Source of the DNA: Candidatus Peribacteraceae bacterium
Lineage (GTDB): Bacteria; Patescibacteriota; Gracilibacteria; Peribacterales; Peribacteraceae
Reading direction: 5' to 3'
Assembly: GCA_018061525.1 (NCBI GenBank)
Contig: JAGOUB010000050.1
Coordinates: forward strand, 1-6,708
DNA: 6,708 nucleotides
A model generated the notes under the pieces. It saw only the letters and a program-made list of their open reading frames with translations. It had not been told where the DNA came from and searched no databases. Position 1 is the stretch's first letter; each line of letters begins with the position of its first letter. The position numbers were made by a program, and so were the translations under genes. Below, in pieces: positions 4,235 through 6,708 of this stretch.

Positions 4235-6703
4235 TTAGGAGGCGCGGCGGCTCGAGGCGCCGAGGACGGGCTTGGGGGGGATACCACCCACGCCGGCGAC
4301 CGAGGAGGCGCTGACGATCGGGGCAGCAACCGGGCCCGTGGCCGGACCGGAGGCGGGAGCGGTGGTGAAGGGCGTGGGAGCGCGGACGATGGCGTTCACG
4401 TCGCCGCTGACCATGCGGGAGAGCGTCACGGCGTCGAAGGCGATGATGTTCGAGTTCGGACGGTTGGCGCCCTCGGGCAGGCCGGCGGTGCCGGTAGCGG
4501 GGACGGCGCTGCCGTAGCGGACCATGAGGCCGTTCATGCGGGAGACGACCTCCGGCGGCTTGCCGACGCAGTTGATGACGATGTAGCGGTTGCCGACGAC
4601 CGAGGCGACGTTCGGGGCCAAGTAGCGGTTGATGGCAGCAGCAGCGTTGGTAGCGAAGGCAGCGATGCTCTCGGCCGACTCGGAGCCGGTGGCGGGAGCG
4701 CCGGAGATGGCCGGAGTGGCCGGCAGGGCGGCGATGCGGCGGCGGATGTCGGCGATCTCGGTCTCGATGGCCGTGCGCTGTCCGCGGAGGATCTCCGTCA
4801 GAGCAGTACGGCTCGGGTTGGCGCGATCGAAGGCGACCAGGCGGGCCTCAGCGTCGCGGAGCTGCAGCTGCAGGTCCATGCGGTCGAAGGCGACCGAGAG
4901 GGCCTCGGACGACATGCCGCGGCCGCTCAGCATCGACAGCATCGGGGCGAGGACGCGGAGGAACTGGAGGAGCTGGCGGGGGTTGTTGAGCGCCTCGAGG
5001 AAGGACGGGACAGTAGCGGCCGGGCGCTCGGGCGTGGAGCCGGCGGGAGCGACAGTGAGGGCGACGGTGGTACCCGTGATGACGGCCGTCAGGCCCTTGG
5101 CGCGAGCCCTTTCAACGATGTAGTTCTTGTTGGTATCGCGCTGAGCGGCGGGCAGGGTGGTCAGGGCAGTGCCGAGGAGCGTCTGGGCAGCGTCGAGCTG
5201 GGTGCGGGTGCTCGTGGCGGAGAGCGGGTTGATGGCGGCGTCGACGGCCGTGCGGAAGTTGCGGACCTCGAGCGACTCGGCCGGAGCCGTGGCGGGCGTG
5301 GTGGCCGGGGCCGTCGTGACGCCGAGCTCAACCTCGCGCGCGCGCAGGATGTTGTCGATGTCCGTGATCTGACGGCGCAGCTCGCCGATGCGGGCGACGA
5401 CGTTGGAGGGGACGATGCGCGGGGGAGTCGGAACGGCGAGCTGGCTAATCTGGAGCGTGAGGAGATTCTTCTGGGCGGTGGCGACGGCGCGGAGACCATC
5501 GGGGGCGGGAAGATCAAGAGCCCGAAGGATGTGCGGGAGACGAGCAGCAGGCTCAAGCGCCGCAGCCTCGGTCTTGGCACGGTTAGCGACGATGAAGGCG
5601 GGCGTGAGGAGGTTGGTCTTGAAAGTCGTATGGCTCGCTGTCAGCGCCTGGAGTTCCTGGGTGGCGCGGGTGGCCTCGAAGGTGACAGCGCCGTTACGGA
5701 CGACATCCTGGTTGGTGGTTACAGGGGGGGCGGTGTTGATACCGTCCTTCACGTTGAGGGCGATGATGAGGTGCGTATTGATGTCCGCGAGGGCAACGCC
5801 GGCCGTCGTGTTAATGAGGGCAGCAGCAGCCGGACCGTTGGCGGCATCGGCGGTGATTAGGGCGTCAATATGCGCGCGGTTCAGCGTGGCGGCAGGCACC
5901 TGAGGAATGGCGACGCGGCCGATCGAGCCGGCGACCTTCCACATACCTGGAGCAGTATTGTCGAAGGTATAGGTGAGGGTGATTGTGCGGGGAGCCGTAT
6001 CGGCACCGGCACCAGGGTAGACCTTGGTGAAGACCAGGTTGCCGCCGCTCTCCTGGTAGCCGACGGAACGGAGGTAGTGGAAGCCGAGGCGCTCCTTGGA
6101 GGCGGCATCGGCGCCCGTCTCGGTGGCGAGGGTCGTCATGAGCGGCGACTTTTCAGCCGGCGTCAGGGCGCGGGTGGGGGCGAGGTTCTGGATGTCGTTG
6201 ATGTGCGCCGTGTGCTGGGCGATAAGGTCGTTGCGGACGGGGGTGGCAGTGGCAAGTGTGTTGATCTGAGCCAGCGAGGCGTTGATCTCGGTGCGAGCAT
6301 CCGACAGACCGGTGGTGCGGTCGGTGGCAGCGCCATTCAGCTTGCCGAGGATATCGGCGCGCTTAGCGGCCTGGGTGGTGCGGAGTGCCAGAAGAGTGGC
6401 GCGGGCCGCTTCGCGATTCGACTCGGCGGTCGTTAGGCGGGCGATGGCGTCCGTCGCAGCGGTGCGGAGGGTCGGGGACGCCTGGGTAAGGACGAGGCGA
6501 ATCTTGGTCACACGGACCTCAGCCGCCACGGCTTCATGCGTCGCAGGGTCGTGAGGCTCATTATTGAGCCGAGCCTCCACACGACTGGCTTCAGCGTTCA
6601 GCTCAGCCTCGGTGGTAAAGGGGGCCTCGCCGGCCATGCCGAGCAGGCGGCGCTCACGCGTGCCGGCCGAGAAAGCCGTGCGGAACATGTGGACAGTGAC
6701 CAT
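4235..6703 (-). CDS. Large Ala/Thr-rich coiled-coil protein of unknown function (start uncertain)
   Basis: The frame encodes up to 822 residues and is open to the right edge, so the true start could lie outside the window. Candidates inside are ATG at 6703, 6688 and 6637; the last gives MAGEAPFTTEAEL, which reads like a natural N-terminus after an Arg-rich stretch, but none has a Shine-Dalgarno. Numbering from 6703: 30-170 is helical and coiled-coil-like (ELNAEASRVEARL), 205-270 is a beta-rich island (FHYLRSVGYQ, NLVFTKVYP, ITLTYTF), 275-460 is mainly helical, 463-476 is a Thr/Ala/Pro linker, 480-555 is a mixed domain, 600-660 is a second strong coiled coil (MDLQLQLRDAEARL, ETEIADIRRRI), 675-775 is a compact domain (NRYIVINCVGKPP), and the end is Pro/Ala/Ser-rich. 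It has a single cysteine (C712), no signal peptide and no membrane helix. It looks like a structural or scaffold protein. It is the first visible gene of the three-gene minus-strand cluster, 40 bp before the thiol-domain gene. No family is recognised. Confidence 0.8.
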   Translation of the reverse strand: MVTVHMFRTAFSAGTRERRLLGMAGEAPFTTEAELNAEASRVEARLNNEPHDPATHEAVAAEVRVTKIRLVLTQASPTLRTAATDAIARLTTAESNREAARATLLALRTTQAAKRADILGKLNGAATDRTTGLSDARTEINASLAQINTLATATPVRNDLIAQHTAHINDIQNLAPTRALTPAEKSPLMTTLATETGADAASKERLGFHYLRSVGYQESGGNLVFTKVYPGAGADTAPRTITLTYTFDNTAPGMWKVAGSIGRVAIPQVPAATLNRAHIDALITADAANGPAAAALINTTAGVALADINTHLIIALNVKDGINTAPPVTTNQDVVRNGAVTFEATRATQELQALTASHTTFKTNLLTPAFIVANRAKTEAAALEPAARLPHILRALDLPAPDGLRAVATAQKNLLTLQISQLAVPTPPRIVPSNVVARIGELRRQITDIDNILRAREVELGVTTAPATTPATAPAESLEVRNFRTAVDAAINPLSATSTRTQLDAAQTLLGTALTTLPAAQRDTNKNYIVERARAKGLTAVITGTTVALTVAPAGSTPERPAATVPSFLEALNNPRQLLQFLRVLAPMLSMLSGRGMSSEALSVAFDRMDLQLQLRDAEARLVAFDRANPSRTALTEILRGQRTAIETEIADIRRRIAALPATPAISGAPATGSESAESIAAFATNAAAAINRYLAPNVASVVGNRYIVINCVGKPPEVVSRMNGLMVRYGSAVPATGTAGLPEGANRPNSNIIAFDAVTLSRMVSGDVNAIVRAPTPFTTAPASGPATGPVAAPIVSASSVAGVGGIPPKPVLGASSRRAS

Positions 6704-6708
6704 AGGAC

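Noticed and set aside
3496..4314. Plus-strand open frame of 272 codons
   Set aside because: It is Ala/Gly/Arg-rich, antisense to the thiol-domain gene, and spans that gene's start and the intergenic gap. It looks like a compositional shadow.
4112..5860. Long plus-strand open frame (582 codons) antisense to the two large minus-strand genes
   Set aside because: Its product is a monotonous Gly/Asp/Arg/Val/Glu mix without domain-like hydrophobic patterning, and it crosses the boundary between two better-supported genes. High-GC coding DNA often leaves an antisense frame open.
2231..6703. Phage tail or virion structural operon
   Set aside because: The large Ala/Thr-rich proteins loosely recall tail or virion proteins, but no terminase, portal, capsid, tape-measure membrane segment or lysis gene is present to support this.

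Overview
The window is high-GC, densely packed bacterial DNA with short intergenic gaps. It holds seven protein-coding genes in three transcription blocks; I see no rRNA, tRNA, CRISPR array, transposase or phage gene. TGA and TAA both behave as stops, so the genetic code looks standard. Only one gene belongs to a family I recognise with confidence: an FAD/NAD(P)-binding reductase. Ribosome binding sites are strikingly weak or absent. The lipobox lipoprotein and the exported protein show a secretion pathway but do not fix a phylum. The lack of recognisable homologues, the small orphan proteins and the large Ala/Thr-rich proteins would fit a poorly sampled lineage, perhaps a candidate-phylum genome from a metagenome. 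That is a guess and not something the sequence demonstrates.

Layout. Bases 1-226 carry no convincing gene but are rich in structure: a perfect inverted repeat with 57-bp arms fills 1-150 up to the window edge, and a 12-bp-stem hairpin lies at 195-223. Bases 227-921 (minus strand) hold a small zinc-ribbon protein followed by a small lipoprotein. A 55-bp divergent spacer (922-976) separates this pair from a plus-strand pair at 977-2230: an exported protein with an N-terminal membrane segment, then a ferredoxin-NADP+ reductase-like flavoprotein. From 2231 to the right edge, a minus-strand cluster reads leftward in the order: an Ala/Thr-rich coiled-coil protein of up to 822 residues, a 568-residue protein ending in a probable transglutaminase/papain-like Cys-His-Asp domain, and an 85-residue charged protein whose start overlaps the preceding stop (TGATG). 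The flavoprotein and this cluster converge with abutting stop codons and no gap.

How the genes may work together. The minus-strand cluster is the part most likely to be an undescribed system: a large coiled-coil, scaffold-like protein, a putative thiol hydrolase or transglutaminase with a long disordered front end, and a translationally coupled small helical protein, none with an evident signal peptide. Their joint function is unknown. The exported protein and reductase are probably cotranscribed, but nothing in the sequence links them biochemically.
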